Assembly (NCBI GenBank): GCA_002898795.1
Contig: BEIG01000032.1
Coordinates: 1 to 32,526 of the forward strand
Reading direction: 5' to 3'
Origin: a bacterium HR30
Lineage (GTDB): Bacteria > Desulfobacterota > Binatia > HRBIN30
Length of the DNA stretch: 32,526 bases
Part shown: one piece after another, positions 32,524-32,526 of the stretch
Layout of the letters: each line of letters begins with the position of its first letter
Position numbering within the stretch: position 1 is the stretch's first letter
Made by a program: the position numbers and the translations under genes
The notes under the pieces: generated by a model
What the model saw: only the letters and a program-made list of their open reading frames with translations
Databases searched by the model: none
What the model was told of the DNA's origin: nothing

Positions 32524-32526
32524 CGA

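Noticed and set aside
1-32526. CRISPR array, prophage or defence system
   Set aside because: No regularly spaced repeats, integrase, phage structural genes, nucleases or toxin-antitoxin pairs were recognised.

Overview
The window comes from a moderately GC-rich (roughly 60%) bacterial chromosome. An Lgt, an AlgH/YqgE protein, a FabI-type enoyl-ACP reductase, a YceH protein and a large surface-sugar cluster point to a Gram-negative, perhaps of the broad 'deltaproteobacterial' kind. The sequence alone does not allow a firm placement. Coding density is high. I see no rRNA or tRNA gene, CRISPR array or intact mobile element.

Positions 1-15594 (minus strand) form a long run of closely packed genes for sugar-nucleotide processing and glycan assembly. 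In transcription order they are: a DUF4124 exported protein, an isochorismatase-like hydrolase, a 99-residue membrane protein, a GT-C-like membrane protein, a sugar cupin, an extended SDR, a GT2 transferase, a second extended SDR, an RmlD-like reductase, a second sugar cupin, a Dpm1-like GT2, a GT4 transferase, and two tandem paralogous membrane glycosyltransferases of the GT39/ArnT type with long HEAT-like C-terminal tails. The last one runs off the left edge. Several functions occur twice (cupin, SDR, GT2, GT-C/HEAT), so the locus looks like duplicated and diverged modules. The product is probably a decorated polysaccharide or glycolipid with modified deoxysugars.

Positions 16026-22691 (plus strand) hold a housekeeping run: algH/yqgE, fabI, lgt, yceH, an M28 metallopeptidase with membrane segments inside its catalytic domain, an in-frame fusion of RsmD (16S rRNA methyltransferase) with CoaD (phosphopantetheine adenylyltransferase), and an aspartate-type aminotransferase. 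A gap of about 400 bp follows that may carry a decayed IS605-type tnpB 3' end. After it come an AMMECR1-domain gene (minus) and a divergently transcribed membrane pyrophosphatase of the divergent, probably K+-independent, kind.

Positions 26490-32267 are a trehalose locus. A TreS-maltokinase fusion (minus) diverges from an otsA-otsB pair (plus) with overlapping stop and start codons. The TreS half keeps its catalytic residues. The maltokinase half has lost both predicted metal-binding positions (the Gln/Asn after HGD and the Asp of the DFE motif), so it may be a pseudokinase. A short membrane-protein ORF touches the right edge.
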